The position numbers and the translations under genes were made by a program. Below, in pieces: positions 7,623 to 17,970 of a DNA stretch of 34,689 nucleotides. This stretch comes from Gammaproteobacteria bacterium (GTDB lineage Bacteria; Pseudomonadota; Gammaproteobacteria; Thiotrichales; Thiotrichaceae): assembly GCA_018822845.1 (NCBI GenBank), contig JAHJJD010000009.1, forward strand, positions 1-34,689. Direction: 5' to 3'. The notes beneath the pieces were generated by a model. That model was given only the letters and a program-made list of their open reading frames with translations. It ran no database searches and had not been told where the DNA came from. How positions within the stretch are numbered: the first letter of the stretch is position 1; each line of letters begins with the position of its first letter.

Positions 7623-8444
7623 ATGACAACGCAAATGACAAAACAATTATTACTAGACATTCAACGGCTTAATGTGTCTTTCAATACGCCAGAGGGGCGG
7701 GTGGAAGCGGTGCGTGGGGTGGATTTGAGCTTGCATGCAGGCGAAACGCTGGCGATAGTTGGGGAGTCCGGCGCAGGCAAAAGCCAGCTATTCCACGCTG
7801 TCATGGGTTTGTTGCCGCGCAATGCACGCGCTACCGGTAGCGTGCAGTTTGCCGGGGTGGAATTGCTGAACCAGCCAGCCAGCACCCTCAACCATTATCG
7901 CGGCAAGCGCATGGCGATGATCTTTCAGGATCCCATGACTGCCCTGAATCCTTTGCTGACCATTGGCAGGCAACTGACCGAAGTGCTGGAAGTGCATCAA
8001 GGCATGAAGGCACAGACAGCCAGACAAACAGCCATCGCCATGCTGGAACAGGTGCAGATTCCCGACGCTTCCCGCCGTTTCGCCAGCTACCCACATGAGC
8101 TTTCCGGTGGTATGCGCCAGCGCGTCATGATTGCCATGGCGCTACTGTGCGAACCGCAATTGCTGATCGCGGACGAACCCACCACTGCGCTGGACGTTAC
8201 CGTGCAGTCCAGCATCATGGCGTTACTGCGGGAAATATGCGCCAGTCGGGGCATGGCGTTAGTATTGATTACACACGACCTGCCACTGGCGGGGGGCTTG
8301 TGCGACCGGGTGGTGGTAATGCGCCACGGGCAGATGGTGGAGCAGGGCGGGGTGGAAGACATTTTCTACCGCCCACTGCGTTCCTATACGCAGCACTTGC
8401 TGTCGGCCTCCGGTTTCGCATACCCTTGTGCACCACAACAATAA
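7623..8444 (+). CDS. oppD: Oligopeptide/dipeptide ABC transporter ATPase, OppD-like (short form)
   Basis: A 273-residue ABC ATPase. Walker A is GESGAGKS at 47-54, the Q-loop is [10 protein letters not shown] at about 101-110, the signature is LSGGMRQ at 160-166, Walker B is LLIADE at 180-185 and the switch histidine is H218. The Q-loop [10 protein letters not shown] and [11 protein letters not shown] are typical of the OppD/DppD/NikD subfamily. OppD proteins are usually about 320-335 residues with a cysteine-rich C-terminal oligopeptide-transporter extension; this one stops soon after RSYTQHLL and lacks it. No oppF partner follows, and fumarase is next. The ATG at 7623 has no clear ribosome-binding site; an in-frame ATG at 7635 is an alternative. 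Confidence 0.88.
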   Translation: MTTQMTKQLLLDIQRLNVSFNTPEGRVEAVRGVDLSLHAGETLAIVGESGAGKSQLFHAVMGLLPRNARATGSVQFAGVELLNQPASTLNHYRGKRMAMIFQDPMTALNPLLTIGRQLTEVLEVHQGMKAQTARQTAIAMLEQVQIPDASRRFASYPHELSGGMRQRVMIAMALLCEPQLLIADEPTTALDVTVQSSIMALLREICASRGMALVLITHDLPLAGGLCDRVVVMRHGQMVEQGGVEDIFYRPLRSYTQHLLSASGFAYPCAPQQ

Positions 8445-8491
8445 CGTACTCCGCACGCAGTAGACCAAACCACCAAAGGAGTAAAACAACC

Positions 8492-10006
8492 ATGACCATC
8501 ATCAAGCAGGAAGACCTGATTGCCAGCGTAGCCGATGCGCTGCAATTCATTTCCTATTACCATCCCGTTGATTTCATTGAGGCCATGCACAAGGCGTGGG
8601 AACGGGAAGAGTCCCCGGCAGCGAAGGATTCCATCGCCCAGATTCTGGTGAATTCACGCATGTGCGCACAAGGCCACCGCCCGATTTGCCAGGATACCGG
8701 CATCGTTACCGTATTCGTCAAGGTCGGCATGAATGTGCAGTGGGAAGGCGACCTGAGCCTGTCCGGCATGATCAACGAAGGCGTGCGCCGTGCCTACCTG
8801 AACCCGGATAATGTGCTGCGTGCCTCCATCCTCGCCGATCCTGCCGGTGCGCGTAAAAACACCAAAGACAATACCCCGGCAGTCATCCATTACGAAATCG
8901 TTCCCGGCGACAAGGTGGAATTCGACGTGGCAGCCAAAGGCGGTGGCTCCGAAAACAAGTCCAAGATGGTCATGCTAAACCCGTCTGACAGCATCGTCGA
9001 CTGGGTGTTGAAAACCGTGCCAACCATGGGCGCAGGCTGGTGCCCACCGGGCATGCTCGGTATCGGTATCGGCGGTACGGCTGAAAAGGCGGCAGTACTG
9101 GCCAAGGAAGTGCTGATGGAGCCTATCGACATCCACGACCTGATGGCGCGCGGCGCGCAAAACCGGGTGGAAGAGCTGCGCCTGGAACTGTATGAAAAGG
9201 TCAACCAGTTGGGCATCGGTGCACAGGGCCTGGGCGGTCTGACTACCGTGCTGGATGTCAAAATCAAGGATTACCCGACCCACGCAGCCTCATTGCCAAT
9301 CTGCATGATACCCAACTGTGCTGCGACCCGTCACACCCATTTTGTGCTGGATGGTTCCGGCCCCTCGCTGCAAACGCCGCCAGACCTTTCCAACTGGCCG
9401 CAGATTTCGCTGGAAGGCGGTGCACAAGCCACCCACATCAATCTCGACACCATTACGCCTGAGCAGGTGCGCAATCTGAAGCCGGGGGAAACCGTGCTGC
9501 TGTCAGGCAAGATGCTCACCGGGCGTGATGCTGCGCACAAACGCATGATCGACATGCTCAATAAAGGTGAAAAACTGCCGGTCGATTTACAAGGCCGTTT
9601 CATTTATTACGTTGGCCCGGTTGACCCGGTGCGTGACGAAGTGGTTGGCCCGGCTGGCCCGACAACTTCCACCCGCATGGATAAATTCACCCGCCAGATT
9701 CTGGCTGAAACCGGCTTGCTGGGCATGATCGGCAAATCCGAACGCGGCCCGGTCGCCATTGAGGCCATCAAGGAATTCGGCGCGGTCTACCTGATGGCAG
9801 TGGGTGGCGCGGCATATCTGGTTTCCAAGGCTATTACCGGTGCGCAAGTACTGGCGTTCCCGGAGCTGGGGATGGAGGCTATTTACGAATTTGAAGTGAA
9901 AGACATGCCGGTGACGGTTGCTGTCGACAGCAATGGTGAATCTGTCCACACGACGGGTCCTGCCAAATGGAAGCAGATTATTGATGCGCGTCATATTGGG
10001 CATTGA
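8492..10006 (+). CDS. Class I fumarate hydratase, [4Fe-4S]-dependent
   Basis: A 504-residue class I fumarase (FumA/FumB type, alpha and beta regions fused) that interconverts fumarate and malate in the TCA cycle. Conserved cysteines C66 (RPICQDTG), C184 (GAGWCPPG) and C276 (IPNCAATRH) have the spacing expected for the three ligands of an oxygen-sensitive [4Fe-4S] cluster. GGGSENKSK and GTAEKAAVLAK are family motifs, and the C-terminal half contains VGPVDPVRDEVVGPAGPTTS. The ATG at 8492 has AAAGGAG at 8475-8481; the long upstream extension of the same frame lies over oppD in a different frame and is not real. It sits directly before two isocitrate dehydrogenases, forming a TCA patch. Confidence 0.95.
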   Translation: MTIIKQEDLIASVADALQFISYYHPVDFIEAMHKAWEREESPAAKDSIAQILVNSRMCAQGHRPICQDTGIVTVFVKVGMNVQWEGDLSLSGMINEGVRRAYLNPDNVLRASILADPAGARKNTKDNTPAVIHYEIVPGDKVEFDVAAKGGGSENKSKMVMLNPSDSIVDWVLKTVPTMGAGWCPPGMLGIGIGGTAEKAAVLAKEVLMEPIDIHDLMARGAQNRVEELRLELYEKVNQLGIGAQGLGGLTTVLDVKIKDYPTHAASLPICMIPNCAATRHTHFVLDGSGPSLQTPPDLSNWPQISLEGGAQATHINLDTITPEQVRNLKPGETVLLSGKMLTGRDAAHKRMIDMLNKGEKLPVDLQGRFIYYVGPVDPVRDEVVGPAGPTTSTRMDKFTRQILAETGLLGMIGKSERGPVAIEAIKEFGAVYLMAVGGAAYLVSKAITGAQVLAFPELGMEAIYEFEVKDMPVTVAVDSNGESVHTTGPAKWKQIIDARHIGH

Positions 10007-10022
10007 TTTTGCATGTACTGTC

Positions 10023-10058
10023 AAGGCGCGGTCATTGTGTGCACTGGCCCGCGCCTTT
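10023..10058 (+). terminator. Hairpin after the fumarase gene
   Basis: AAGGCGCGG (10023-10031) is perfectly complementary to CCGCGCCTT (10049-10057), with a 17-base loop and a short T run. It ends 49 bases before the icd start. It probably terminates fumarase transcription, so icd has its own promoter or depends on read-through. Confidence 0.6.
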
Positions 10059-10106
10059 ATAATCCCTCACGCGCTCTGAGAGAGAAACAGTAACTGGAGA
10101 GAGTTG

Positions 10107-11360
10107 ATGCATAAACATATTAAAATTCCCGCCACAGGTGAGAAGATCACTACCAATGCCGATTATTCCCTGAATGTACCGAACAACCCGATCATCCCTT
10201 ACATTGAAGGCGATGGCATCGGTGCGGACATCAGCCCGGTCATGCTCAAGGTAATCGATGCTGCGGTAGAAAAAGCCTATGGCGGTGAGCGCAAGATTTC
10301 CTGGATGGAAGTATACGCTGGCGAGAAAGCCACCCAGGTGTACGGCGAAGACGTATGGTTGCCGGATGAAACCATCGATGCCGTCAAGGAATACGTTGTT
10401 TCCATCAAAGGCCCCCTGACTACACCAGTCGGTGGCGGCATCCGCTCCCTGAACGTAAAACTGCGTCAGGATCTCGACCTGTACCTGTGCCTGCGCCCGA
10501 TTCGCTACTACACAGGCGTACCCAGCCCGCTGAAAGAGCCGGAAAAGACCAACATGGTGATCTTCCGCGAAAACTCTGAAGACATCTACGCGGGTATTGA
10601 ATGGGCGGCTGGCACGCCGGAAGTAAAAAAGGTTATCGACTTCCTGATAAACGAAATGGGTGTCAGCAAGATCCGCTTCCCGGAAACTTCCGGCATCGGC
10701 GTCAAACCTGTTTCCGAAGATGGCACCAAACGCCTGGTGCGTAAAGCCGTGCAATACGCCATCGACAATAATTGCCCGTCTGTTACCCTGGTTCACAAGG
10801 GTAACATCATGAAGTTCACTGAAGGCGCATTCAAAAACTGGGGCTATGAACTGACCAGGGAAGAGTTCGGCGCGGTTGAAATCGACGGTGGCCCCTGGTG
10901 CAAAATGACCAACCCCAATACGGGCAAGGAAATCCTGATCAATGACGTTATCGCTGACAACTTCCTGCAACAGATCCTGCTGCGTCCTGAAGACTATTCC
11001 GTAGTTGCAACCCTGAACCTGAATGGTGACTTCGTTTCTGACGCACTGGCCGCGCAGGTAGGTGGCATCGGTATTGCACCGGGAGCCAACCTGTCTGATA
11101 CCGTTGCAATGTTTGAAGCAACCCACGGTACGGCACCGAAGTTCGCGGGCATGGATATGGTCAACCCCAGCTCCATCATCCTGTCTGCGGAGATGATGTT
11201 GCGTCATATGGGCTGGCTGGAAGCGGCTGACCTAGTGAATGAAGCTGTCGCGAGTGCGATTGCATCCAGGCGCGTTACGTTTGACTTTGCACGCATGATC
11301 GAGGGTGCGGAAGAAATTCTGTGCTCTGAGTTTGGTGATAACATTATCGCCCACATGTAA
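10107..11360 (+). CDS. icd: Isocitrate dehydrogenase, dimeric NADP-type (Icd)
   Basis: A 417-residue enzyme closely matching E. coli Icd (416): [14 protein letters not shown] near the N-terminus, substrate residues S114, N116, R120, R130 and R154 within RSLNVKLRQ and the LCLRP/FRENSED segments, [15 protein letters not shown], and the coenzyme region [12 protein letters not shown]. It oxidises isocitrate to 2-oxoglutarate. S114 corresponds to the serine phosphorylated by AceK in E. coli. Of the four E. coli residues that contact the NADP 2'-phosphate, K345 and R396 are kept but both tyrosines are phenylalanine here (F346, F392). GGAGAG precedes the ATG at 10107; a TTG lies one codon upstream. 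The monomeric isozyme follows in tandem. Confidence 0.96.
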   Translation: MHKHIKIPATGEKITTNADYSLNVPNNPIIPYIEGDGIGADISPVMLKVIDAAVEKAYGGERKISWMEVYAGEKATQVYGEDVWLPDETIDAVKEYVVSIKGPLTTPVGGGIRSLNVKLRQDLDLYLCLRPIRYYTGVPSPLKEPEKTNMVIFRENSEDIYAGIEWAAGTPEVKKVIDFLINEMGVSKIRFPETSGIGVKPVSEDGTKRLVRKAVQYAIDNNCPSVTLVHKGNIMKFTEGAFKNWGYELTREEFGAVEIDGGPWCKMTNPNTGKEILINDVIADNFLQQILLRPEDYSVVATLNLNGDFVSDALAAQVGGIGIAPGANLSDTVAMFEATHGTAPKFAGMDMVNPSSIILSAEMMLRHMGWLEAADLVNEAVASAIASRRVTFDFARMIEGAEEILCSEFGDNIIAHM

Positions 11361-11388
11361 AGTAAAGCCATCCGGCTATCTGATCGGG

Positions 11389-11417
11389 AAACAGGCATTA
11401 ACTTCGATGCCTGTTTT
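11389..11417 (+). terminator. Perfect 10-bp hairpin between icd and idh
   Basis: AAACAGGCAT (11389-11398) and ATGCCTGTTT (11407-11416) pair perfectly around an 8-base loop and are followed by a short T run. It sits 28 bases after the icd stop and only 19 bases before the idh ATG. It looks like an intrinsic terminator of icd, but its position in the idh leader means it could also act as an attenuator. Confidence 0.7.
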
Positions 11418-11435
11418 CTAATGACAGGGATAACT

Positions 11436-13670
11436 ATGACTTCTCAACCATCAAAGATCATCTATACCTTAACAGATGAAGCCCCGCTGCTCGCAACCTA
11501 CTCACTTTTGCCTATTATTCAAACATTTGCCAAACCAGCGGAAATCGAAGTTGTCACCAGCGACATTTCAGTCGCCGCACGTATTCTGGCAGAATTTCCC
11601 GACTTTTTGGCGGAAGGGCAGCGCGTTCCCGACAATCTGGCGGAACTGGGCCGTTTAACCCAGGAACCCGGCACCAACATCATCAAACTGCCGAACATCA
11701 GTGCCTCCATTCCGCAATTGACCTCCGCAATCAAGGAATTGCGTGCCAAGGGTTGCATGATTCCTGAATACCCCGAAAATTCTCAAACGGATGAGGAAAA
11801 GGCCATTGCGAAACGCTATTCCAAAATACTGGGCAGCGCGGTCAACCCTGTTTTGCGCGAAGGCAATTCTGACCGCCGTGCGCCAGCAGCGGTGAAGCGT
11901 TATGCGCGCAATAACCCGCACAAAATGGGTAAATGGAGCCACGCTTCGCGCACCCACGTTTCCTGCATGACGCACGGCGATTTCTATCACGGCGAAAAAT
12001 CCATGACCCTGCCGCGTGAATGCGATGTGAAAATGGATTTGGTCACAAAAGATGGCCGCGTGATTGTGCTCAAAGAGAAAACCCATCTTCTCGAAGGTGA
12101 AATTATCGACAGCATGTTCATGAGTAAAAAAGCCCTGTGCGAGTTTTACGAAGAACAACTACACGAAGCCAGGGAAGCGGACATACTTTTCTCGCTGCAT
12201 GTCAAGGCAACCATGATGAAGGTGTCGCACCCCATCGTATTCGGCCATGCGGTAAAGGTTTTCTACAAGGATCTGTTTGCGCAATACGGCGATTTATTTG
12301 AAAAAATCGGCGTAAAACCCAACAATGGCATGAGCAGCGTTTACGACAAGATTAAAACCTTGCCGCAAGCACAGCAGGACGAAATCGTGGCCTGCATCAA
12401 AGCCTGCGAAGCGGAACGTCCCCGTTTGGCGATGGTTGATTCTGACAAAGGCATTACCAACCTGCACGCGCCGAATGATGTGATTGTTGACGCATCCATG
12501 CCTGCGATGATCCGTGATGGCGGCAAGATGTGGGGGCCGGATGGCAAGCTGCACGACACCAAGGCAGTTCAACCGGAAAGTACTTTTGCGCGCATTTACC
12601 AGGAAATGATCAACTTCTGCAAAACCAATGGTGCCTTTGACCCGCGTGTCATGGGTACGGTGCCTAACGTTGGCTTGATGGCGCAACAGGCGGAAGAATA
12701 CGGTTCGCACGACAAGACGTTTGAGATCCCTGAAGCTGGTGAAGCGCGCATCGTTGACGACCAGGGCAACGTGCTGCTGGTGCAAAACGTTGAAAAGGGC
12801 GATATCTGGCGTATGTGCCAAACCAAGGATGCTGCGGTAAAAGACTGGGTGAAACTGGCGGTGACACGCGCCCGCCTGTCCAATACCCCCGCTGTGTTCT
12901 GGCTTGACCCGTATCGTCCGCACGAAAACGAGTTGATCAGGAAAGTTAACCTTTACCTGGAAGACTATGACCTGACCGGTGTGGAAATTCACCTCATGTC
13001 GCAATTGCGCGCCATGCGTTTCACTCTGGAACGCGCCTTCCGTGGTTTCGACACGATTTCTGTAACCGGCAACATTCTGCGTGACTACCTGACCGACCTG
13101 TTCCCGATTCTGGAACTGGGCACCAGTGCGAAAATGCTGTCTATCGTGCCATTGATGGCAGGCGGCGGCCTGTTCGAAACCGGTGCTGGCGGTTCCGCGC
13201 CGAAACACGTACAACAACTGCTCAAGGAAAACTACCTGCGTTGGGATTCGTTAGGCGAATTTCTGGCCTTAACGGTTTCCTTTGAAGATGTCGCGCAAAA
13301 AACGGGCAATAAAAAAGCCCAGGTGCTGGCAGATGCATTGGACAAGGCAACTGAGGAGTTGCTGGAAAACAATAAATCACCTGCCCGCAGGCTTGGTCAA
13401 ATTGACAACCGTGGCAGTCATTTCTACCTGGCCATGTACTGGGCGCAGGCCCTGGCGGCACAAACCGAAGATGCCGAACTGGCCGGGAAGTTCGCACCGC
13501 TGGCAAAAGCCTTGGGCGAAAATGAAGCAAACATCATTGCCGAGCTGAATGGTGTACAAGGCAGCCCGGTGGATCTGGGCGGTTATTATGTGATTGATGC
13601 GTCCAGAATCAGCGCGGTTATGCGTCCAAGTGAAACCTTCAATAAAGCTTTAGCGTCACTCAACGCTTAA
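11436..13670 (+). CDS. idh: Isocitrate dehydrogenase, monomeric NADP-dependent (IDH-II)
   Basis: A 744-residue monomeric IDH, unrelated in sequence length and layout to Icd but catalysing the same reaction. The substrate loop [20 protein letters not shown] carries S134, N137, R141 and R147, matching the isocitrate-binding residues known from the Azotobacter enzyme. [40 protein letters not shown] and [15 protein letters not shown] are further family signatures. I begin at the ATG at 11436, preceded by AGGGA; an upstream in-frame start at 11421 would overlap the ribosome-binding site. The tandem icd/idh arrangement next to clpS/clpA resembles that of Pseudomonas and suggests condition-specific isozymes. 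Confidence 0.96.
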   Translation: MTSQPSKIIYTLTDEAPLLATYSLLPIIQTFAKPAEIEVVTSDISVAARILAEFPDFLAEGQRVPDNLAELGRLTQEPGTNIIKLPNISASIPQLTSAIKELRAKGCMIPEYPENSQTDEEKAIAKRYSKILGSAVNPVLREGNSDRRAPAAVKRYARNNPHKMGKWSHASRTHVSCMTHGDFYHGEKSMTLPRECDVKMDLVTKDGRVIVLKEKTHLLEGEIIDSMFMSKKALCEFYEEQLHEAREADILFSLHVKATMMKVSHPIVFGHAVKVFYKDLFAQYGDLFEKIGVKPNNGMSSVYDKIKTLPQAQQDEIVACIKACEAERPRLAMVDSDKGITNLHAPNDVIVDASMPAMIRDGGKMWGPDGKLHDTKAVQPESTFARIYQEMINFCKTNGAFDPRVMGTVPNVGLMAQQAEEYGSHDKTFEIPEAGEARIVDDQGNVLLVQNVEKGDIWRMCQTKDAAVKDWVKLAVTRARLSNTPAVFWLDPYRPHENELIRKVNLYLEDYDLTGVEIHLMSQLRAMRFTLERAFRGFDTISVTGNILRDYLTDLFPILELGTSAKMLSIVPLMAGGGLFETGAGGSAPKHVQQLLKENYLRWDSLGEFLALTVSFEDVAQKTGNKKAQVLADALDKATEELLENNKSPARRLGQIDNRGSHFYLAMYWAQALAAQTEDAELAGKFAPLAKALGENEANIIAELNGVQGSPVDLGGYYVIDASRISAVMRPSETFNKALASLNA

Positions 13671-13901
13671 GTTCTCACCCTTGGCTTCGCTGGGCAGTGA
13701 TTGCTTGCTGCCCGGCTCCCACTGCTTCTTTTCCTCATCGTTTGAGCATGAAAAGTTACGGCTCAACAGCTTCTTTTGCGTATGAGCACTTTATTATTCA
13801 AAAACAAGCATTATATGTAGCAGGGTATAGTGACACGAAGCGGTGAAACCGTTTATAACTTTAACCATCCAAGAGCGTTAATGGGGCCAGGTAAATCAGG
13901 A
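13671..13901. other. Intergenic region between idh and clpS
   Basis: This 231-bp stretch has no gene. GGGCAG (13692-13697) can pair with CTGCCC (13708-13713), and slightly further on TTGAGC can pair with GCTCAA around the TGAGCATG stretch near 13742. These weak hairpins may terminate idh transcription. The second half becomes AT-rich and presumably holds the clpS promoter, but I cannot assign a confident -35/-10. Part of the region is open in the clpS frame from 13830, without ClpS-like sequence. There is no cspD gene here, unlike in Pseudomonas. Confidence 0.4.
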
Positions 13902-14234
13902 ATGGCGCAAAAAGACAAAGAGAAGCATCAGGAAGGACAGGATTCCGGTGTAGCGGTGCAGGAATCCCGCCCGGAGGTGAAAGAACCACCACGTTTTAAA
14001 GTTATACTTTTAAACGATGATTTCACACCGATGGATTTTGTAGTGGAAGTGCTGCAAACCTTTTTCGGGATGGATCGCGAAGGTGCGACCCGCATCATGT
14101 TGCACGTACATACAAGGGGCAAAGGCGTGTGCGGAGTCTATACTCGTGATATAGCGGAAACCAAGGTGGCGCAAGTCAGCCGGTTTGCGCGTGAACATCA
14201 ACATCCTTTGCTGTGTACAATGGAAGAGGCATGA
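13902..14234 (+). CDS. clpS: ATP-dependent Clp protease adaptor ClpS
   Basis: A 110-residue N-recognin that binds N-degron substrates and hands them to ClpAP. Core motifs are complete: [20 protein letters not shown] (the NDD/TPM hydrophobic pocket), then [22 protein letters not shown], matching the HxxGxGxCGxYxxDxAETK pattern. The N-terminal 30 residues are charged and flexible, as expected for the ClpA-engaging tail. I prefer the ATG at 13902 because it gives the usual length; an in-frame ATG at 13881 and open frame back to 13830 exist. clpA starts four bases after its stop, so the two are co-translated. Confidence 0.95.
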   Translation: MAQKDKEKHQEGQDSGVAVQESRPEVKEPPRFKVILLNDDFTPMDFVVEVLQTFFGMDREGATRIMLHVHTRGKGVCGVYTRDIAETKVAQVSRFAREHQHPLLCTMEEA

Positions 14235-14238
14235 GTTT

Positions 14239-16524
14239 ATGTTGAGCGCTGAAGTAGAATATTCAATTAATACCCTGTTCCGGGATGCGCGTGACAAGCG
14301 CCACGAGTTTGTCACAGTCGAGCACCTGTTGCTGGCCATGCTGGATAACCCCAGTGCGGCAGAAGCCTTGCGGGCCTGCAATGTTGATATTCCGCTGCTG
14401 CGCAAGGAGCTGGAACAGTTCATCGATGAGAACACGCCGCTGGTTCCTGACAGTGACAATCGTGACGTACAGCCAACCCTTGGCTTCCAGCGGGTCATTC
14501 ACCGTGCAGTTTACAGCGCGCAGTCGTCCCGCAAAGGTGAAGTGACGGGGGATGCCCTGCTGGTCGCCATCTTCGGCGAGCCGGACTCCCACGCGGTCTA
14601 CTACCTTTCCCGCCACCGCCTGAGTCGGCTGGACATCGTGAACTTCATTTCGCATGGCATCCGCAAGGATCGCCAGCCAGAGCCACCAATGGCCAAGGGC
14701 GAAGATGATGCCCAGCAATCTTCCGGCCAGCAGGACAACGACCTGGATGGTAGTGAAAGCGGCAAGCCACTGGAAAAATATGCCGCCAACCTGAATGAAC
14801 TGGCGCTGGAAGGAAAAATTGACCCCCTGATTGGGCGCGATCTGGAAATTGAGCGCACCGTGCAGGTGCTGTGCCGCCGCCGCAAAAACAACCCCTTGCT
14901 GGTAGGTGAAGCGGGTGTCGGCAAAACAGCCATTGCCGAAGGGCTGGCGAAACGCATTGTCGATGGTGAAGTGCCGGAAATCCTGGCCGACGCCGTTATT
15001 TACTCACTGGACATGGGTACGCTGCTGGCAGGCACCAAATACCGTGGTGACTTCGAAAAGCGCCTCAAGGCTGTCCTGAAACAGATCAAGACTGAACCGC
15101 ACGCGATCCTGTTCATCGACGAAATCCATACCATTATTGGTGCTGGCGCAACCTCTGGCGGCACCATGGACGCCTCCAACCTGATCAAACCGGTGCTTTC
15201 CACCGGCGATCTCAAGTGCATTGGCTCCACCACCTTCCAGGAATACCACAGCATTTTTGAGAAAGACCGTGCATTGGCGCGGCGCTTCCAGAAAATCGAC
15301 ATCAACGAACCGACTGTGGAAGAAACCATCGACATCCTCAAGGGATTGAAGGCACGTTTTGAAGTGCATCACAACGTGCGCTACACCTTCCCGGCCATCA
15401 AGGCAGCAGCGGAGCTTGCAGCAAAATACATCAACGACCGCCACCTGCCTGACAAGGCGATTGACGTGATTGATGAAGCAGGTGCAAACCGTCAGTTGCA
15501 ACCGGCTGCCTCACGCAAGAAAACCATTAGCGTGCATGACATTGAAGAGATCGTTGCCAAAATTGCGCGAATTCCACCCAAGTCGGTTTCTTCATCCGAC
15601 ATGCAGATCCTGCGCAATCTGGAACGCGACCTGAAAATGGTCATTTTCGGGCAGGAGACAGCCATTGAGCAGCTTACCACTGCCATCAAGATGGCGCGTT
15701 CGGGTTTACGCGATGACACCAAGCCGATTGGTTCCTTCCTGTTCGCCGGGCCAACCGGGGTGGGCAAGACCGAGGTTTCCAGGCAGCTTTCCCTGCGCCT
15801 TGGCATTGAGTTGTTGCGCTTCGACATGTCGGAATACATGGAACGCCATACCGTTTCCCGCCTGATTGGCGCGCCTCCGGGTTATGTTGGCTATGACGAA
15901 GGTGGTTTGCTGACCGATGCCGTCAACAAACATCCACATGCCGTGCTGTTGCTGGATGAAATCGAGAAAGCGCACCCGGATGTATTCAACCTGTTGTTGC
16001 AGGTTATGGATCACGGCACGCTGACCGATGCCAATGGGCGCAAGGTCGATTTCCGCAATGTCATCCTGATTATGACCAGTAATGCCGGAGCAGAAAATAT
16101 CAGCCGCAAATCACTGGGCTTCAGGACACAGGATCATACGCTGGATTCATCCGAAGCAGTCAACCGCACCTTTACACCGGAATTCCGCAACCGTCTGGAC
16201 GCCATCATCCAGTTCAATGCGCTGACGCCGGAAGTAGTCGCCTCTGTGGTCGACAAGTTCATCATCAAGCTTGAAGCCCAACTGGAGCCGAAGAAGGTCA
16301 TCCTGGTGATGGATGAAGCCGCCCGCCACTGGCTGGCAGAAAAAGGCTATGACCGTTTGATGGGCGCACGCCCAATGGAACGTGTCATTCAGGAACACAT
16401 CAAAAAGCCGCTAGCCGACGCCATTCTGTTCGGCGATCTCAGTCAGGGAGGTCGTGTGGAAATATCGGCAGATGATGACGGGTTGGTCATCGAAATGTTC
16501 GGTACGGAAGCTGTGCCTGCCTGA
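14239..16524 (+). CDS. clpA: ATP-dependent Clp protease ATP-binding subunit ClpA
   Basis: A 761-residue double AAA+ unfoldase (E. coli 758). The N domain (residues 1-145) binds ClpS. D1 has GEAGVGKT at 223-230 and LFIDEIHT at about 291-298. D2 has GPTGVGKT at 504-511 and [11 protein letters not shown] at about 570-580, and the sensor region contains [10 protein letters not shown]. The ClpP-docking loop reads LGF (626-628) instead of the common IGL/IGF, a conservative change. It feeds unfolded proteins to ClpP, which is not in this window. GAGG lies at 14225-14228 inside the end of clpS. A bidirectional hairpin follows at 16551. Confidence 0.97.
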   Translation: MLSAEVEYSINTLFRDARDKRHEFVTVEHLLLAMLDNPSAAEALRACNVDIPLLRKELEQFIDENTPLVPDSDNRDVQPTLGFQRVIHRAVYSAQSSRKGEVTGDALLVAIFGEPDSHAVYYLSRHRLSRLDIVNFISHGIRKDRQPEPPMAKGEDDAQQSSGQQDNDLDGSESGKPLEKYAANLNELALEGKIDPLIGRDLEIERTVQVLCRRRKNNPLLVGEAGVGKTAIAEGLAKRIVDGEVPEILADAVIYSLDMGTLLAGTKYRGDFEKRLKAVLKQIKTEPHAILFIDEIHTIIGAGATSGGTMDASNLIKPVLSTGDLKCIGSTTFQEYHSIFEKDRALARRFQKIDINEPTVEETIDILKGLKARFEVHHNVRYTFPAIKAAAELAAKYINDRHLPDKAIDVIDEAGANRQLQPAASRKKTISVHDIEEIVAKIARIPPKSVSSSDMQILRNLERDLKMVIFGQETAIEQLTTAIKMARSGLRDDTKPIGSFLFAGPTGVGKTEVSRQLSLRLGIELLRFDMSEYMERHTVSRLIGAPPGYVGYDEGGLLTDAVNKHPHAVLLLDEIEKAHPDVFNLLLQVMDHGTLTDANGRKVDFRNVILIMTSNAGAENISRKSLGFRTQDHTLDSSEAVNRTFTPEFRNRLDAIIQFNALTPEVVASVVDKFIIKLEAQLEPKKVILVMDEAARHWLAEKGYDRLMGARPMERVIQEHIKKPLADAILFGDLSQGGRVEISADDDGLVIEMFGTEAVPA

Positions 16525-16550
16525 ACGCAAGCGGGAACCGGAACAATACC

Positions 16551-16570
16551 ATGCGCCCTGTGGGGCGCAT
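16551..16570. terminator. Bidirectional hairpin between convergent clpA and infA
   Basis: ATGCGCCC (16551-16558) and GGGCGCAT (16563-16570) form a perfect 8-bp stem with a TGTG loop, two bases from the infA stop and 26 bases after the clpA stop. Flanking AACAAT and TTGTTATTTGTT add T-rich sequence in the clpA direction. It can serve both genes. Confidence 0.7.
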
Positions 16571-16572
16571 TG

Positions 16573-16791
16573 TTATTTGTTACGATAGCTGATGCGGCCT
16601 TTGGTCAGGTCGTAAGGGGTGAGCTGTACGGTAACGCGGTCGCCCGTCAGGATACGGATGTAGTTCTTGCGCATACGTCCGGAAATGTGCGCATTCACGA
16701 CATGACCATTATCCAGCTCCACACGGAAGGTCGTATTGGGCAGTGTTTCAACCACTGTGCCTTCCATCTCAATGTAATCTTCTTTCGCCAT
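16573..16791 (-). CDS. infA: Translation initiation factor IF-1
   Basis: A 72-residue S1/OB-fold protein, the exact usual length. [20 protein letters not shown] and [19 protein letters not shown] are near-invariant IF-1 sequence, ending ISYRNK. It binds the A site of the 30S subunit during initiation. The start at 16791 is set by family length; the frame continues upstream to 17292 but has no similarity there. It converges on clpA, an arrangement seen in other gammaproteobacteria, which supports orthology. Confidence 0.98.
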   Translation of the reverse strand: MAKEDYIEMEGTVVETLPNTTFRVELDNGHVVNAHISGRMRKNYIRILTGDRVTVQLTPYDLTKGRISYRNK

Positions 16792-17022
16792 AGGTTCTTT
16801 AAATACTGAAGGAATAACTAAACGGCGTATTATCCTTGCCGCACGCCAGATGACAAGCTCTTTTTCTTTTACTTGTGCGTATTTGGCTGACAAAGCGAAA
16901 GTTTTCCTGTTTTGCCGGTTTTCACGGCAGCCAGATTTTATTAGGATAGGTCGATTTACCGTTTGGGGTGGGCGAAAGCGCCTGTCTATCGATCCTTCGT
17001 TCTCGCTGGAGCAATAAACAAT
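16792..17022. other. Divergent intergenic region between infA and fabD
   Basis: This 231-bp region must contain the infA promoter (minus) and the promoter of the fabD operon (plus). It is AT-rich near infA and has no gene on either strand that I can support. plsX, rpmF and fabH, which often precede fabD, are absent. A GGAG ribosome-binding site for fabD lies at 17007-17010. I see no confident -35/-10 pair or known riboswitch. Confidence 0.4.
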
Positions 17023-17970
17023 ATGACAATTGCTGGTATTTTTCCTGGGCAGGGTTCCCAGTCGCTGGGTATGCTGTCCGAGCTGGGGGCTACTTTCCCG
17101 GAGATCCGCGCGACTTTCCAGAATGCATCGGATGTACTGGGGCGCGACCTGTGGCAAATGGCTCAGGAAGGCCCTGAAGCCGCACTCAACAGTACCGAAA
17201 ACACCCAGCCGCTGATGCTGGCTGCTGGTATTGCCGTATGGAATGTATGGTTGAAGCAGGGTGGTTGCCAGCCTGCGGCGGTCGCAGGCCACAGCCTTGG
17301 GGAATATTCCGCGCTGGTTGCTGCGGGTGTGCTGGATTTCGCTGATGCGGTTTCACTGGTGGCTGAACGCGCCCGCCTGATGCAGTCTTCCGTTACCGAA
17401 GGTGAAGGTGCAATGGCTGCCATTCTGGGGCTGGAAGACGATCAAATTGTTGCTGCCTGCGCACAGGCTGCCAATGGTGAGGTTGTCGAAGCGGTCAATT
17501 TCAACTCACCCGGTCAGGTGGTTATTGCCGGTTCTGCCGCTGCGGTGGAGCGCGCCATTCAGGTGGCGACCGAAATGGGCGCAAAGAAGGCGGTCAAGCT
17601 GTCCGTGAGCGTTCCTTCCCATTGCGCACTGATGAAGCCAGCGGCAGAAAAGCTGTCAGCACGCCTGCTCTCCAGCACTTTTACTGCCGCCAACATGCCG
17701 GTACTGCACAATGTAGATGCAACCGCCCGCAGCAGTGCCGCAGACACCCGCACCGCACTGGAACAGCAACTTTATCGCCCGGTGCGCTGGGGTGATACCA
17801 TCCAGCGTCTGCAAGGCGAATATGGTGTTACGGCTGCGATTGAATTTGGTCCCGGCAAGGTGCTGACCGGCCTGAACCGCCGCATCGACCGCAAGCTGGG
17901 TGCCGTGTGCGTACACGACAACAAGACACTGGAAGAAGCATTAAAACTTTGTGAGGAGGCAAACGCCTGA
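17023..17970 (+). CDS. fabD: Malonyl-CoA:ACP S-malonyltransferase FabD
   Basis: A 315-residue acyltransferase that loads malonyl groups from CoA onto ACP, supplying fatty-acid elongation. GIFPGQGSQ at 5-13 and the nucleophile motif GHSLGEY (S91) are present, as is VPSHCALM with the catalytic histidine. The ATG at 17023 has GGAG at 17007-17010. Its stop overlaps the fabG start (TGATG), and GAGGAGG inside its last codons serves fabG. It is the first gene of the fab-pab-mltG-tmk-holB-pilZ run. Confidence 0.97.
   Translation: MTIAGIFPGQGSQSLGMLSELGATFPEIRATFQNASDVLGRDLWQMAQEGPEAALNSTENTQPLMLAAGIAVWNVWLKQGGCQPAAVAGHSLGEYSALVAAGVLDFADAVSLVAERARLMQSSVTEGEGAMAAILGLEDDQIVAACAQAANGEVVEAVNFNSPGQVVIAGSAAAVERAIQVATEMGAKKAVKLSVSVPSHCALMKPAAEKLSARLLSSTFTAANMPVLHNVDATARSSAADTRTALEQQLYRPVRWGDTIQRLQGEYGVTAAIEFGPGKVLTGLNRRIDRKLGAVCVHDNKTLEEALKLCEEANA

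Noticed and set aside
8147-8491. N-terminal extension of the fumarase frame by 115 codons
   Set aside because: It overlaps oppD in another frame, and a strong AAAGGAG site and family start define 8492 as the beginning.
10032-11207. Minus-strand open frame of 391 codons opposite icd
   Set aside because: icd is unambiguous on the plus strand; the antisense translation is low-information and has no domain.
12294-13217. Minus-strand open frame of 307 codons opposite idh
   Set aside because: Antisense shadow of the monomeric isocitrate dehydrogenase gene.
16792-17292. Upstream extension of the infA frame
   Set aside because: It overlaps the promoter region and fabD, and IF-1 is 72 residues.
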